From: an uncultured Aeriscardovia sp.
Lineage (GTDB): Bacteria > Actinomycetota > Actinomycetes > Actinomycetales > Bifidobacteriaceae
Length of the DNA stretch: 64,000 nucleotides
NCBI GenBank assembly: GCA_903789535.1
Contig: CAIFES010000004.1
Span: forward strand, 111,712 to 175,711
Direction of reading: 5' to 3'
Part shown: in pieces, positions 54,388 to 63,528 of the stretch
How the letters are laid out: each line of letters starts with the position of its first letter
Numbering within the stretch: the stretch's first letter is position 1
Notes under the pieces: model-generated
The model's database searches: none
What the model was told of the DNA's origin: nothing
What the model saw: the letters and a program-made list of their open reading frames with translations, nothing else
Made by a program: the position numbers and the translations under genes

Positions 54388-56676
54388 ATGGCCGACTACT
54401 CATCCCAGATCCGCCACGAGCAGCACAAGGTCGATGAGGTGTATGCGCGCGTCGATGAGATGATGCACGATACACGCCGGCGGCTCGGGGCGGTGCGCGC
54501 CCGCGGCGGCAAGGGCTCGCCCACCGAGCAGGCCGAGCGCGATTCGTTCAACGCCATGTATGAGGACCGCCTCACCCAGCTGCGGGCCGTGCAGGACCGT
54601 CTCGTCTTCGGCCGGATCGACGGGGAGGACGGCGATCAGCGCTACATCGGCAGAATCGGCGTCTCCTCGGCCACACACGAACCGATGCTCACCGACTGGC
54701 GCGCCGAGGCCGCGCGCCCGTTCTACGAGGCGACACCGCGCAACCGGATGGGCATCGTGCTGCGTCGTCATATCGCCCTTCGCTTCCGTCAGGTGACGGG
54801 CGTGGAGGACGAGGTGCTCAACGTCTCCAGCGACGACGCAAAGAAAGCACAGGCCTCGGGCACGCTCACCGGCGAGGGGGCACTGCTCACCTCGCTCGCC
54901 ACACGCCGTACCGGCCAGATGACGGACATCGTAGCCACCATCCAGGCCGAGCAGGACCGGATCATCCGCCAGCCGCTCGCCCAGGTCACCATCGTCCAGG
55001 GCGGGCCGGGCACCGGCAAGACCGCGGTGGCATTGCACCGGGCAGCCTATCTGCTCTATACGAATCGCAGGAGGCTGTCCCATTCCGGCGTGCTCATCAT
55101 CGGCCCCTCCCCCGCCTTCCTGCACTACATCGGGCAGGTGCTGCCCTCGCTGGGCGAGACGGGCGTGCTTTCGCGCACGATCGGTACGCTGCTGCCCGGC
55201 ATCACGGCCACCGGTACGGAAGACCCGCGCGCGGCGAGGATCAAAGGCGACGAACGGATGGCCACCGCCGTCAGGAACGCCGTCCGGCTGCGCATCCGCG
55301 TCCCCAAGGATCTGCCCACCCTGCGCGTGGGCCGCAGCAGGGTCTACGTACGTCTGACCGCCGATGACATCCGTTCGGTTCAGGACTCTCTGCGCCGCAC
55401 GCGCAAGACGCACAACGAGGCACGCATCGATTTTGTCAACCGTGTGCTCGACCGCCTCGTCGACCAGTATCGCCGACAGATGCACGACGTGTCGATCACG
55501 GCCGAAGATCTTGCCGACGTGCGCGAGGACCTGCGTCTGGACACACGCCTGCAGCGGGCGCTCAACAAGGCATGGCTGCCGCTGACCGCCACCTGGCTGA
55601 TCGAGAACCTCTGGGCCAACCCGAGGAGGCTCGCACAGGCCGCCCCGTGGCTGGACGAGCAGGAGCGGCGGCTGCTCTATCGGCCGAAAGGCTCGGCGTG
55701 GACCGCCTCGGACATCCCGCTGCTGGATGAGGCGATGGAGCTGATCGGCCCTGACCCGGACAAGGCAGGCCAGCCGGCAAAGAAGACGAGCGAGGCGGAG
55801 CGGTTCGCCCAGCAGACGCTTGAACAGCTGGGAATGGCGGGAAACGGCCTTGTCAGCGCCAAACAGCTCGCCGGGCAGATGGACGGCAGCGCTGACGAGC
55901 GGACGCTGCAGGAGCGGGCCGCCGCCGACAGGCAGTGGACGTTCGGCCACATCGTGGTGGACGAGGCGCAGGAGCTGACGCGCATGGACTGGCGGATGCT
56001 GCTTCGCCGCTGCCCCTCACGCTCACTGACCATCGTGGGCGATGTGGCACAGACGTCGGCGCTGGGTGGCGCACGCCGCTGGGAGGACATGCTCGATCCC
56101 GTCTTCGGCGCCGGACGGTGGAAGAAATACGAGCTGACGATCGACTATCGCAACCCGCAGGAGGTGGCGAGCCTGGCCGAGCGGTTCGCCCGCGATGAGG
56201 GGCTGTACGTCTCCACGGTCCACTCCGTGCGACAGATGCCGGATTCCCTGTCACTGACCACGCTGCCCGACGTGGGCCGGCTCATCGAGACGGCGGCATC
56301 CACCACGGCGGATCTGGCCGCGCAGTATCTGGCAAGCGACGGGACGGGACGCATTGCCGTGGTGGCGGACGACTCGCTGCTGACCATGCTGCGCCGACCG
56401 CTCTGGCAGGCGGTCTCCCGTCGTCTGGGCGAAGCGATGACGGCGAGGCTGCGTTCACAGCCGGACTGGGATGACCAAATCGACATCGTCGACCCGGAGT
56501 CGATCAAGGGTCTGGAATACGACGCGGTGGTACTGGTGGAGCCGGGGCTGGTGATGGAGAACGGTGCGAGCCGCGCCTCTGCCGCCTCCGACCTGTATGT
56601 GGCGATGACCCGTCCGACGCAACGGCTTGTCATACTGCGCACGCAGGAGGACTCACGCCGTGTCAGCCTCGGCTGA
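54388..56676 (+). CDS. helD: HelD-like superfamily 1 helicase / RNA polymerase recycling factor
   Basis: A 762-residue UvrD-like ATPase. The N-terminal helical region (QIRHEQHKVDEVYARVDEMM, EQAERDSFNAMYEDRLTQLR) would be the coiled-coil arm that enters RNA polymerase in HelD. Walker A is VQGGPGTGKTAVALHRAAYL near residues 205-215; IVVDEAQELTRMDWRMLLRR is motif II, SLTIVGDVAQTSALGG motif III, ELTIDYRNPQEVA motif IV and ESIKGLEYDAVVLVEPG motif V, with YVAMTRPTQRLVIL at the end. Size and layout match actinobacterial (class II) HelD, which frees stalled polymerase; some are linked to rifamycin tolerance. GGGGGAAGA precedes the ATG. A generic ATP-dependent DNA helicase is the alternative. Confidence 0.85.
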   Translation: MADYSSQIRHEQHKVDEVYARVDEMMHDTRRRLGAVRARGGKGSPTEQAERDSFNAMYEDRLTQLRAVQDRLVFGRIDGEDGDQRYIGRIGVSSATHEPMLTDWRAEAARPFYEATPRNRMGIVLRRHIALRFRQVTGVEDEVLNVSSDDAKKAQASGTLTGEGALLTSLATRRTGQMTDIVATIQAEQDRIIRQPLAQVTIVQGGPGTGKTAVALHRAAYLLYTNRRRLSHSGVLIIGPSPAFLHYIGQVLPSLGETGVLSRTIGTLLPGITATGTEDPRAARIKGDERMATAVRNAVRLRIRVPKDLPTLRVGRSRVYVRLTADDIRSVQDSLRRTRKTHNEARIDFVNRVLDRLVDQYRRQMHDVSITAEDLADVREDLRLDTRLQRALNKAWLPLTATWLIENLWANPRRLAQAAPWLDEQERRLLYRPKGSAWTASDIPLLDEAMELIGPDPDKAGQPAKKTSEAERFAQQTLEQLGMAGNGLVSAKQLAGQMDGSADERTLQERAAADRQWTFGHIVVDEAQELTRMDWRMLLRRCPSRSLTIVGDVAQTSALGGARRWEDMLDPVFGAGRWKKYELTIDYRNPQEVASLAERFARDEGLYVSTVHSVRQMPDSLSLTTLPDVGRLIETAASTTADLAAQYLASDGTGRIAVVADDSLLTMLRRPLWQAVSRRLGEAMTARLRSQPDWDDQIDIVDPESIKGLEYDAVVLVEPGLVMENGASRASAASDLYVAMTRPTQRLVILRTQEDSRRVSLG

Positions 56677-56737
56677 CAGATCACCGCCCTGCTTCCCGCC
56701 TTCTACGGCGTTCCTGCTCACGATTCTCCCGCACGCG

Positions 56738-57238
56738 TTAATTTTCCTGATCCACGGCAGGGTCGTCGGCCTGCTGCCCGTGGGCGCAGCGGCGATGGTA
56801 GCCCTCGAGCTGATGGATGGATTTCTTGAAATCGTCCAGACTCGAAAAGTCCTGATAGACGGAGGCGAAACGCAGATACGCCACATCGTTCAGGTCGCGC
56901 AGAGGCTTGAGGATGGCCTTGCCGACCTCGTCGCTGCTGATCTCCGCCTCACCGCGCGCCTTGAGATCCTCCTCGACCTCAAGACCGAGTTTCTTGAAAT
57001 CCTCGTCCTTGATATCGAGATTCTGGCTGGCTTTGCGCACACCGTTGATCACCTTGGCACGGCTGAACGGCTCGCGGCTGCCGTCATGCTTGATGATCTG
57101 CAGTTCGATGGCCTCGAGCGTGGTGAAGCGCGCCCCGCAGCGCGGGCATTCGCGCCGACGGGTGATCGTCAGTCCATCGTCGCTGCGCAGGGTACGGATC
57201 ACCTTCGTGTCGTTGTACTTGCAAAAAGGGCAGTCCAT
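56738..57238 (-). CDS. nrdR: Ribonucleotide reductase regulator NrdR
   Basis: A 166-residue zinc-ribbon and ATP-cone repressor of ribonucleotide reductase genes. The Cys4 zinc ribbon is exact: C3, C6 (MDCPFCKYND) and C31, C34 (RRRECPRCGARF). The ATP-cone spans KHDGSREPFSRAKVINGVRK to AYLRFASVYQDFSSLDDFKK. The C-terminal 15 residues are extra. The ATG at 57238 has no Shine-Dalgarno but lies seven bases after TATTGT. NrdR next to lexA and a LysM protein is a common actinobacterial order, joining DNA-damage control and dNTP supply. Confidence 0.95.
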   Translation of the reverse strand: MDCPFCKYNDTKVIRTLRSDDGLTITRRRECPRCGARFTTLEAIELQIIKHDGSREPFSRAKVINGVRKASQNLDIKDEDFKKLGLEVEEDLKARGEAEISSDEVGKAILKPLRDLNDVAYLRFASVYQDFSSLDDFKKSIHQLEGYHRRCAHGQQADDPAVDQEN

Positions 57239-57245
57239 ACCCCCG

Positions 57246-57251
57246 ACAATA
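57246..57251 (-). promoter_or_regulatory. -10 element of nrdR, probably leaderless
   Basis: On the minus strand TATTGT is followed by seven bases (CGGGGGT) and the nrdR ATG. The spacing equals that of the other leaderless-type promoters in this window. No -35 is clear. Confidence 0.45.
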
Positions 57252-57346
57252 GCGCGTCCGTGGTGCCGCCTCACCACCAGCACATCATCCTCGCCGTGCG
57301 CGCATCATACGTGGCCTGTATGGCCATCATGCCTCCCGTACGGCCA

Positions 57347-57721
57347 TCATGCCTTCGGCACGCGAAGAACCTGTCCCACCTGGATCTGTGAGGAAGTGAG
57401 ATGGTTGAGACGGCGGATGGCGCTGACCGTCTCGCTGACATCACCGCCGCGGGGCGTGGCCTGTGCGGCGAAAGACCACAGCGTGTCCCCCGGTCGGGCC
57501 TGACGACGCTCAATCTGGGAAGAGGACGTGCCCTGGCGCGTTTGCGCTTGCGCGACGGCAGACATGCCCCCAATCAGACCAGAGGCGATCGCGCTCGAAA
57601 GCAGGATGATGCCGATACGGCGGCAGAGACGCACGTTCCGGTCGCCATGGCCGTGCCCCGTGCTGGTCCGGGCACGAAAACGATCTCGCAACGATGAGAA
57701 TGCCTCGACAGACGCCTCCAT
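57347..57721 (-). CDS. LysM-domain membrane protein, probable SOS division inhibitor (YneA-like)
   Basis: A 124-residue protein divergent from lexA. One transmembrane helix (IGIILLSSAIASGLIGGMSA) separates a basic cytoplasmic segment from an exported region, and the C-terminal 50 residues are a LysM module (RPGDTLWSFAAQATPRGGDV, IRRLNHLTSSQIQVGQVLRV). The same layout and position are seen for YneA of Bacillus and related SOS proteins of actinobacteria, which delay septation during DNA damage. GGGAGG lies five bases before the ATG at 57721; upstream ATGs are less supported. Two SOS boxes lie over its promoter region. Confidence 0.85.
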   Translation of the reverse strand: MEASVEAFSSLRDRFRARTSTGHGHGDRNVRLCRRIGIILLSSAIASGLIGGMSAVAQAQTRQGTSSSQIERRQARPGDTLWSFAAQATPRGGDVSETVSAIRRLNHLTSSQIQVGQVLRVPKA

Positions 57722-57752
57722 AGCTACCTCCCGCATCGCCTCTACACGAATT

Positions 57753-57782
57753 CGAACATGTGTTCTATCGAACACCTGTTCT
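57753..57782. promoter_or_regulatory. Two LexA (SOS) boxes ahead of the LysM gene
   Basis: CGAACATGTGTTCT (57753-57766) and CGAACACCTGTTCT (57769-57782) match the Gram-positive consensus CGAACRNRYGTTYG closely and are 16 bases apart. They lie just downstream of the predicted -10 of the leftward LysM gene, where LexA would block transcription. Confidence 0.88.
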
Positions 57783-57810
57783 ATTATCCATCGATTTCGA
57801 CCGGACGCAA
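57783..57810 (-). promoter_or_regulatory. Predicted promoter of the LysM gene
   Basis: On the minus strand TTGCGT (57810-57805), a 16-base spacer and GATAAT (57788-57783). It abuts SOS box 2. Confidence 0.5.
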
Positions 57811-57819
57811 GAGGAAAAT

Positions 57820-57833
57820 CGAACAAATGTTTG
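57820..57833. promoter_or_regulatory. LexA (SOS) box at the lexA promoter
   Basis: CGAACAAATGTTTG is a complete CGAAC-N4-GTTYG box and overlaps the lexA -35 hexamer, which implies autorepression. Confidence 0.9.
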
Positions 57834-57859
57834 AATATTGTCATCAACGGCGTTATGCT
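57831..57859 (+). promoter_or_regulatory. lexA promoter
   Basis: TTGAAT (57831-57836), a 17-base spacer and TATGCT (57854-57859) form a sigma-70-type promoter whose -35 overlaps the SOS box. Confidence 0.6.
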
Positions 57860-57886
57860 CGGAAAGTCAACGATCAAGGGGTCATC

Positions 57887-58612
57887 ATGTCGTCACGCGC
57901 AAGCCAGAAGTCCGCTCTCACCGACCGGCAACGCCTCATTCTTGAGGCGATCCGCACGTTCATGCGCGCCAACGGCTATCCACCCACCTTCCGCGAGATC
58001 GGGACCCAGGCCGGCCTAAAGAGCCCCTCCTCTGTCAAGCACCAGCTGGAGGTACTCCAGCAGAAGGGTTATCTACGGCTGGGCAGCAAACGCGGACGGG
58101 CGATCGAGCTTGTCGGCGAGGAACCAGCAGCGACCACGACCCGCTCCGGCACTGATACCGCCGCCACCTCCAGGCTCCCCCGTTTCGACGCGTCCTCGTT
58201 CGGCACGCATCTGGTGGCCGAGACACCGTCATTTGAGGAATCCAGCGATGTCCCACTCGTCGGCCGTATTGCCGCCGGCGCCCCGATCACCGCCGAGCAG
58301 CATCTTGAGGACGTCATGCGTCTGCCCCGCCAGCTCACCGGCGAAGGCGAGCTGTTCATGCTTGAGGTCCACGGGGACTCGATGATCGATGCCGCCATCT
58401 GTGACGGCGATTATGTGGTGGTCCGACGGCAGAACGACGCGGTCAACGGCGACATCGTCGCCGCGCTCCTCGACGGCGAGGCGACCGTCAAGACGTATGA
58501 GATGAGGAACGGGCATCTCTGGCTCATGCCGCACAACCCGGACTACTCCCCCATCGACGGCCAGAACGCCTCCGTGATGGGCAAGGTCGTTACCGTCCTG
58601 CGCCGGCTCTGA
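57887..58612 (+). CDS. lexA: LexA repressor
   Basis: A 241-residue SOS repressor. The winged helix (ALTDRQRLILEAIRTFMRAN, PPTFREIGTQAGLKSPSSVK) binds the boxes described upstream. The self-cleavage site is A130-G131 in GRIAAGAPI; the catalytic dyad is S165 in EVHGDSMID and K202 in ATVKTYE. The linker between the domains is longer than usual and Thr/Ser-rich. AAGGGG lies five bases before the ATG at 57887; the frame is open further upstream only through the operator region. Confidence 0.97.
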   Translation: MSSRASQKSALTDRQRLILEAIRTFMRANGYPPTFREIGTQAGLKSPSSVKHQLEVLQQKGYLRLGSKRGRAIELVGEEPAATTTRSGTDTAATSRLPRFDASSFGTHLVAETPSFEESSDVPLVGRIAAGAPITAEQHLEDVMRLPRQLTGEGELFMLEVHGDSMIDAAICDGDYVVVRRQNDAVNGDIVAALLDGEATVKTYEMRNGHLWLMPHNPDYSPIDGQNASVMGKVVTVLRRL

Positions 58613-58821
58613 GCCGCACTTGTCCTGAGTACGCATGGACATGTGAGCGCGTCCGGACGTGTGATCCGCCGGTGGGTTATCTGCAGGTTATCTGCGCGTC
58701 ATCTCCGGCAGACATTTCCGTTCGCTGGCAGGCAGCCCTGTTTCTTTCCCAGCCCTTTCTCCCCCAGTCGGCAACAGAGACGACCAGTTGGCGACAGAGA
58801 CAATGGCAGGGGCGGCGACTT

Positions 58822-61359
58822 TCAGATGAGCGTCTCCTCGTCAATGACCGTATAGCCGATCGAGTGTGCCTGCTGCGTCGTCTGCACGCCGTAGAGCGCA
58901 TACAGCCCTTTCAGCTGGCGCTCCCAACGGAACACAAGCCGATCGAGCCCGTCCTCGCCGTCATGCAGCACCGGGGTGAGGAATCGTCCGGCGACACCGA
59001 CGAGCCGTGCGCCCAGAGCAAGCGCTTTGAGCACATCGAGCGGGGTTCGCACGCCGCCCGAGGCGATAACGGACAGCCTGCGTCCAGGCTTTCCATCTGT
59101 CGCCGACTTTTTACCCGTCGCCGATCGCTGCGCTGCACGCGCATTGAGCAGACTTCGCACTGTCGACACACCGCAATCGGCCAGCCATGAATAATCGCCA
59201 TCAGCCGGCCGCCGTCGCGCATTCTCGATGAGCGCGAAATTCGTTCCGCCCATCCCCCCGATATCGACCCAGTCGAAACCGTTGTCGATCAGCCAGCACA
59301 ATGAACGCACGTCCCAGCCGAAGCCGACCTCTTTGACGATGAGCGGCACGTCAACGCTGTCCCTCAGCCGTATCAGATCGTTCTTCCATCTCCAGTCGCG
59401 GTCGCCCTCCTCCATGACGAGTTCCTGGACCGCGTTGAGATGCACCTGTAGCGCCGTCGGAGACAGTGCTTTGACAAGACGCCGGACGGCGTCGACCGGC
59501 GTGGAGGGGTTGACGTTGGCGATGACCGGGAAGCGGGTGAGCCCTCTCGCCTGTTCGAATCCTTCCAGCGCGGAAGGGTCCTTCGCGGTCAGACTCGCCG
59601 AGCCGAAGGCGAGCGCGAGGCCATGCCGGTCGGCCACACGGGCGAGGGTGCGGTTGAGACGCGTGGCGTGATCGGTCCCGCCCGTCATCGCTTCGATGAA
59701 GAACGGTGCCCCCACATGGTGCCCGCAGAAATCGGTGCCGATATCCGTCTGCGCGACGTTTGTCTCGGGAAGAGTCGGACGCACGAGCCGCACACGCTCA
59801 AAACCGGCTGTCACCGAGGTGAGGAGCCGGTCGGCGGCAGCGGACATCGCATACCGCGCGGCCTCGGCACGCACGCGGGCGATGTTCTGGTGGTCGGCAA
59901 GCCGCAGATGGGCCTCCTTGCGGCGCTGCGAGACGCCGATCGGAGAAGCGGACGATGATGCGTCTCGCGGCATGCCTGCTAGGCTGCCGGACGACCAGTC
60001 CTGCGAGGATAGGGGCGCCGCGTGCACATCAAGCGGACGGATGGCCGCACGCGTCCAGGCAGCCTCAAGCGCACCGGGGCCGAGCGGGCGGTCAGATGTC
60101 CCACAAGCGATGAGACAGTCTCCACGGCCGGCACCGGACGTCTTTGCGGCAAGCCCCAGTCCGAGTGCTACCCTGACGCCCGCCCGGAGCCTTGGCGTTT
60201 CGATCGGCACGTCACGCATCGTGGAAAGATCCAGCAGCAGCGCACGATTCCGGACGATCTGCCGGGAGAGCCCCTCCGCATCCCCATGGCGCAGACAGGC
60301 GGCGACCAGCACGGCGCATTCGGCGCTCGCGGTGACGAACCGCCGGTAATCCTCCGGATCCACCGGTCGAGCGGCCTGGGAGACGAGCTCGGAGGTGGAG
60401 GCGGGCGCACCCGACCAGCCCACATGCAGACGTATGTGGGGGTCGGCATCGAACGGTTCGAGCGCCAGTGCCGGCCAGTCGGCAGCGATCAGATCGGCAA
60501 GCCCATGCCCATTGTGACGGTCCGCTTTATTCGACGAGCCATTATTCCCGTCATCGCCCATCAGCTCATCCATCGTGGACAAGCGGACTGAGAGCCAGTG
60601 GCGGTCAAAGCTGTGGTAGAGCAGCCATCCGCCGAATGAGGAGGACGCCACATCGCCCAGTGAGCCGTTTCCTTGGATGGACAGGTGGGCGATGGCGGCG
60701 AGTTTGAAGACGACCACCCGTGAATCCGGCAAAACAGTCGTGTCGCTGTCTGTGGCAGGACTTTCCGGACGCGGTTCAAACGTCCCCGCCGTCTTGTCGG
60801 CATATGTCTTGTCGGTATATCGGCGCCAGAAGGCGAGCACTGCCCGAACGACGGCCACACACACGGCGGCCGAAGAGCCGAGACCGTATTTCGTGCCGTC
60901 GGGCGCATCAAGATCTGAAGTGATCTCCAGATCAAAGACCGGTGGGTCGGCCGGATCACCGAGGATCTCGCGGGCATAACGATCAGCCCATGACAGGGCA
61001 GAGAAGGCGAAGTCGAAAACTCCCGTCTGTCCTTCGACAACACAGTCACCAGCGTGCCGGTCAGAACCGGTCCGTGCCCTCGCCCACCGGAGTCTGCGGC
61101 CGGGATAACGCGGCGAGGTGATGGAACCGACACGACGACGGTCCCGAATCGATCGACCATCCCGATCCTCTGGATCAGGAGCAGCGGTTCCGGCACTGGT
61201 GTCGATCCCGGTCCGGTCGGCCGTCGGCGGTACCGGGCTGAGCCGGACGGTCACATATTTGTCGACAGCCACAAGGACGGCAGGACTGCCAGGATTTGTG
61301 ACCGCATACTCGCCGGCGATGAACAGCTTGCCCGGCGCTCGTGCTGTGATGTCTATCAT
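58822..61359 (-). CDS. Fused phosphomevalonate kinase and type II isopentenyl-diphosphate isomerase
   Basis: One frame of 845 codons with two mevalonate-pathway enzymes. Residues 1-450 are a GHMP kinase of the phosphomevalonate type: ARAPGKLFIAGEYAVTNPGS, the ATP loop KYGLGSSAAVCVAVVRAVLA and KTSGAGRGDCLIA. Residues about 476-845 are the FMN-dependent isomerase IDI-2: RRKEAHLRLADHQN, APFFIEAMTGGTDHATRLNR, VQELVMEEGDRDWRWK, VPLIVKEVGFGWD, WVDIGGMGGTNFALIEN and VIASGGVRTPLDVLKALALG. A 25-residue Ser/Ala-rich linker joins them without a stop. ATG at 59973 within the linker has no Shine-Dalgarno, so an internal start is unlikely. The kinase half has an extra Arg-rich insertion at about 45-105. 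Last gene of the mvk-mvaD operon; GAGGGTGAA precedes ATG. Confidence 0.92.
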   Translation of the reverse strand: MIDITARAPGKLFIAGEYAVTNPGSPAVLVAVDKYVTVRLSPVPPTADRTGIDTSAGTAAPDPEDRDGRSIRDRRRVGSITSPRYPGRRLRWARARTGSDRHAGDCVVEGQTGVFDFAFSALSWADRYAREILGDPADPPVFDLEITSDLDAPDGTKYGLGSSAAVCVAVVRAVLAFWRRYTDKTYADKTAGTFEPRPESPATDSDTTVLPDSRVVVFKLAAIAHLSIQGNGSLGDVASSSFGGWLLYHSFDRHWLSVRLSTMDELMGDDGNNGSSNKADRHNGHGLADLIAADWPALALEPFDADPHIRLHVGWSGAPASTSELVSQAARPVDPEDYRRFVTASAECAVLVAACLRHGDAEGLSRQIVRNRALLLDLSTMRDVPIETPRLRAGVRVALGLGLAAKTSGAGRGDCLIACGTSDRPLGPGALEAAWTRAAIRPLDVHAAPLSSQDWSSGSLAGMPRDASSSASPIGVSQRRKEAHLRLADHQNIARVRAEAARYAMSAAADRLLTSVTAGFERVRLVRPTLPETNVAQTDIGTDFCGHHVGAPFFIEAMTGGTDHATRLNRTLARVADRHGLALAFGSASLTAKDPSALEGFEQARGLTRFPVIANVNPSTPVDAVRRLVKALSPTALQVHLNAVQELVMEEGDRDWRWKNDLIRLRDSVDVPLIVKEVGFGWDVRSLCWLIDNGFDWVDIGGMGGTNFALIENARRRPADGDYSWLADCGVSTVRSLLNARAAQRSATGKKSATDGKPGRRLSVIASGGVRTPLDVLKALALGARLVGVAGRFLTPVLHDGEDGLDRLVFRWERQLKGLYALYGVQTTQQAHSIGYTVIDEETLI

Positions 61360-61491
61360 TTCACCCTCATCCTGCCACAGACCATGCCGCTGACGAGACC
61401 GCTGACCGAGACGAGACCGCTGCCGTCACACCGGCCATCACAGGCTCACTGGCACCTCACAGCTCCTTCTGCCACCCAAACCCACGGTATC

Positions 61492-62583
61492 TCACAGCTC
61501 CTCACCGCCGCCCAGATGCGCGGCAGGGCCGAAACCGAACGTGGCGACCGTGGCCTGCGGCATCTCCTGCGCGAAGCGGGCGCGCACGAGCTGCGTGGTG
61601 GCGGTGCGCGTGAGGATCTTCACGTTCGCGCCGGCGTCAATGGTGAAATAGCATTCCACACCCTCGGCATTGAGATCGCGCACGATGCGCATCGCCTTGA
61701 GTGTTCCCGCCTGGAAGTAGGTGAAACCGGGCCGTGCGGTGAGGTTGAGCGCATGCATGTCGAGGGCATTCTGCTGGGCGAGCCGGCCGATATGGGAGAA
61801 ATCGGCGTCGGCGATGGCGGAGAGCATCTCCTCGTTGTCACGCATGGTCTGTTCGACCCATCTGCCGTAATACGGCGAGGTGCGCACCACGCGCTCCATG
61901 GCCTCGGTGGAGCCGATCGGCTTCGGACCAGTGTTGACCTCCACCACCACCAGGCGCAGATCGATGTCAGGATGCTCGTCGATCGGCACCGCATAAGAGC
62001 TGGAATCATCGTGCCCCGCGAACCAGCGCGCGAACCCGCCGAACACGGAGCGGCAGGCGGAGCCGGAACCCAGCCGCGCCATGCGTGAGAGCTCGCGCCG
62101 GTCGACATCGAGGTTGTACGCACCGGCGAAAGCGAGCGCGAGCGCGGCGAACGCCGACGAGGAGGAGGCCAGTCCCGCGCTCGTGGGCACATGGTTGGCC
62201 GATTCGACGGCGACAGGGCCGGACAGTCCAAAACGACGTTGGAGCCGGTCGACATACCGGTGGACGCGGTCGGCGGCACCACCCTTGATCTCCATGCCGT
62301 CAAGGCTGAAGGAGAATTCGCCCCCGCGCGGCAGGATCCGCACGCGCGTTGTGGTATAGAGCCCGTCGACGGTCATCGAGACAGAGTCGGCCGTCGGCAG
62401 CCGTAGTGCGGCGTCCTTCTTGCCCCAATATTTGACGAGGGCGATGTTGGCGTGGGCGGTGGCGGTGCACACGCCCTCCTGCCAGTACTGCGCCGGATTA
62501 TCATGGCGTGAGGCGGCCGGGCGCTCGTCGACCGTCCGTGCGGAGGCGAGGGCCTGATCGGGCCACGGCTGTGTCTGCTGCAT
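61492..62583 (-). CDS. mvaD: Diphosphomevalonate decarboxylase
   Basis: A 363-residue GHMP-family enzyme converting mevalonate diphosphate to isopentenyl diphosphate with loss of CO2. The signature ATAHANIALVKYWGKKDAAL opens the domain, and ADSVSMTVDGLYTTT, SANHVPTSAGLASSSSAFAA (ATP loop), LGSGSACRSVFGGFARW, EVNTGPKPIGSTEAM and YFTIDAGANVKIL follow. The catalytic Asp is in TIDAGAN. ATG at 62583 is five bases after the mvk stop with GGAGGAG about 12 bases upstream; a GTG at 62607 overlaps mvk and lacks a site. Confidence 0.95.
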   Translation of the reverse strand: MQQTQPWPDQALASARTVDERPAASRHDNPAQYWQEGVCTATAHANIALVKYWGKKDAALRLPTADSVSMTVDGLYTTTRVRILPRGGEFSFSLDGMEIKGGAADRVHRYVDRLQRRFGLSGPVAVESANHVPTSAGLASSSSAFAALALAFAGAYNLDVDRRELSRMARLGSGSACRSVFGGFARWFAGHDDSSSYAVPIDEHPDIDLRLVVVEVNTGPKPIGSTEAMERVVRTSPYYGRWVEQTMRDNEEMLSAIADADFSHIGRLAQQNALDMHALNLTARPGFTYFQAGTLKAMRIVRDLNAEGVECYFTIDAGANVKILTRTATTQLVRARFAQEMPQATVATFGFGPAAHLGGGEEL

Positions 62584-62588
62584 GGATA

Positions 62589-63500
62589 TCAGATCTCCTC
62601 CGTCCACACGCCAGCCGAGACGGACTCAAGCGCATGGGCGATATGATGTGCCTGCTCCTGCGATCCGGCGAGGGAGATGACCACCCCGCCCAGCCCGGAG
62701 CCGGAAAGTTTGCTGCCGAGCGCGCCGGCACGCCGTGCTGCTGCCACCTGCCGGGTGATGATCGGTGTGGCGAGCCCGAAGTCGGCCAGATACGTGTGCG
62801 CCTCATCAAACAGCCGGCCGAGCCGTGGGGCATCGCGGTCGATCCACGCCTTCTGGCCTTGTGCGGCGATATCCCCCAGCCGCGCCAGATAGCCGTCGTA
62901 CCGGTCATCGGAACGGACAAGCTCGCGCACGCGTGCGACGGCCTCGCCCGTGCTGCCGATCGTGCCCGTGTCCGAGATGACGAGCCAGGCTCCCAGATGG
63001 CTGGCGACTTTTCGGAACCCGGTCTTTTTGTTGTAGATGATGGGCTCGTCGCTCATCACCGTCTGCAGATCCAGCCCGCTCGCCTTGCCATGGATGATGT
63101 CCTCGGCCCTGTTGCCCCAGTCGACGATCTCCTCATGCGTCAGGCCGAGCCCGTAATACTCATCAAGACAGTTGATGGTGGCGAGCGCGGAGGCGGCGGA
63201 ACTGCCAAGCCCGCGGCTCATCGGGATGTCGGAACGATAGATGAGGCGGATCTGCTCGGCCCTACCCGGATCCTCGACGAGGGAGCGGACAAGGAATTCG
63301 ATGCCGGCGTATGTGCGCGGCGCCTGTGCGAACAGTCCCCGATACCCCGTCGTATCGAGGGTGAGCCCGTCGGCATCCTCCTGGATGGAGCAGGTGAGCC
63401 GCAGGCCCGTGATGGGCACGCAGAGCGCGTCGTATCCATAGACGACGGAATGCTCCCCGAGGAGGATGGATTTCGCGTGCGCGGTAAACTGCCCTGACAC
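62589..63500 (-). CDS. mvk: Mevalonate kinase
   Basis: A 303-residue GHMP kinase that phosphorylates mevalonate, first enzyme of this operon. TAHAKSILLGEHSVVYGYDA begins the domain; the ATP loop is MSRGLGSSAASALATINCLD, HGKASGLDLQTVMSDEPIIY carries the catalytic Asp, and GALGSKLSGSGLGGVVISLA is the third GHMP motif. No ATG lies near the conserved N-terminus; GTG at 63500 follows GGAGGAATA with good spacing and was chosen over the long open frame to 63656. Confidence 0.93.
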   Translation of the reverse strand: MSGQFTAHAKSILLGEHSVVYGYDALCVPITGLRLTCSIQEDADGLTLDTTGYRGLFAQAPRTYAGIEFLVRSLVEDPGRAEQIRLIYRSDIPMSRGLGSSAASALATINCLDEYYGLGLTHEEIVDWGNRAEDIIHGKASGLDLQTVMSDEPIIYNKKTGFRKVASHLGAWLVISDTGTIGSTGEAVARVRELVRSDDRYDGYLARLGDIAAQGQKAWIDRDAPRLGRLFDEAHTYLADFGLATPIITRQVAAARRAGALGSKLSGSGLGGVVISLAGSQEQAHHIAHALESVSAGVWTEEI

Positions 63501-63528
63501 TATTCCTCCGAAGAATATAAGTGAGCCT

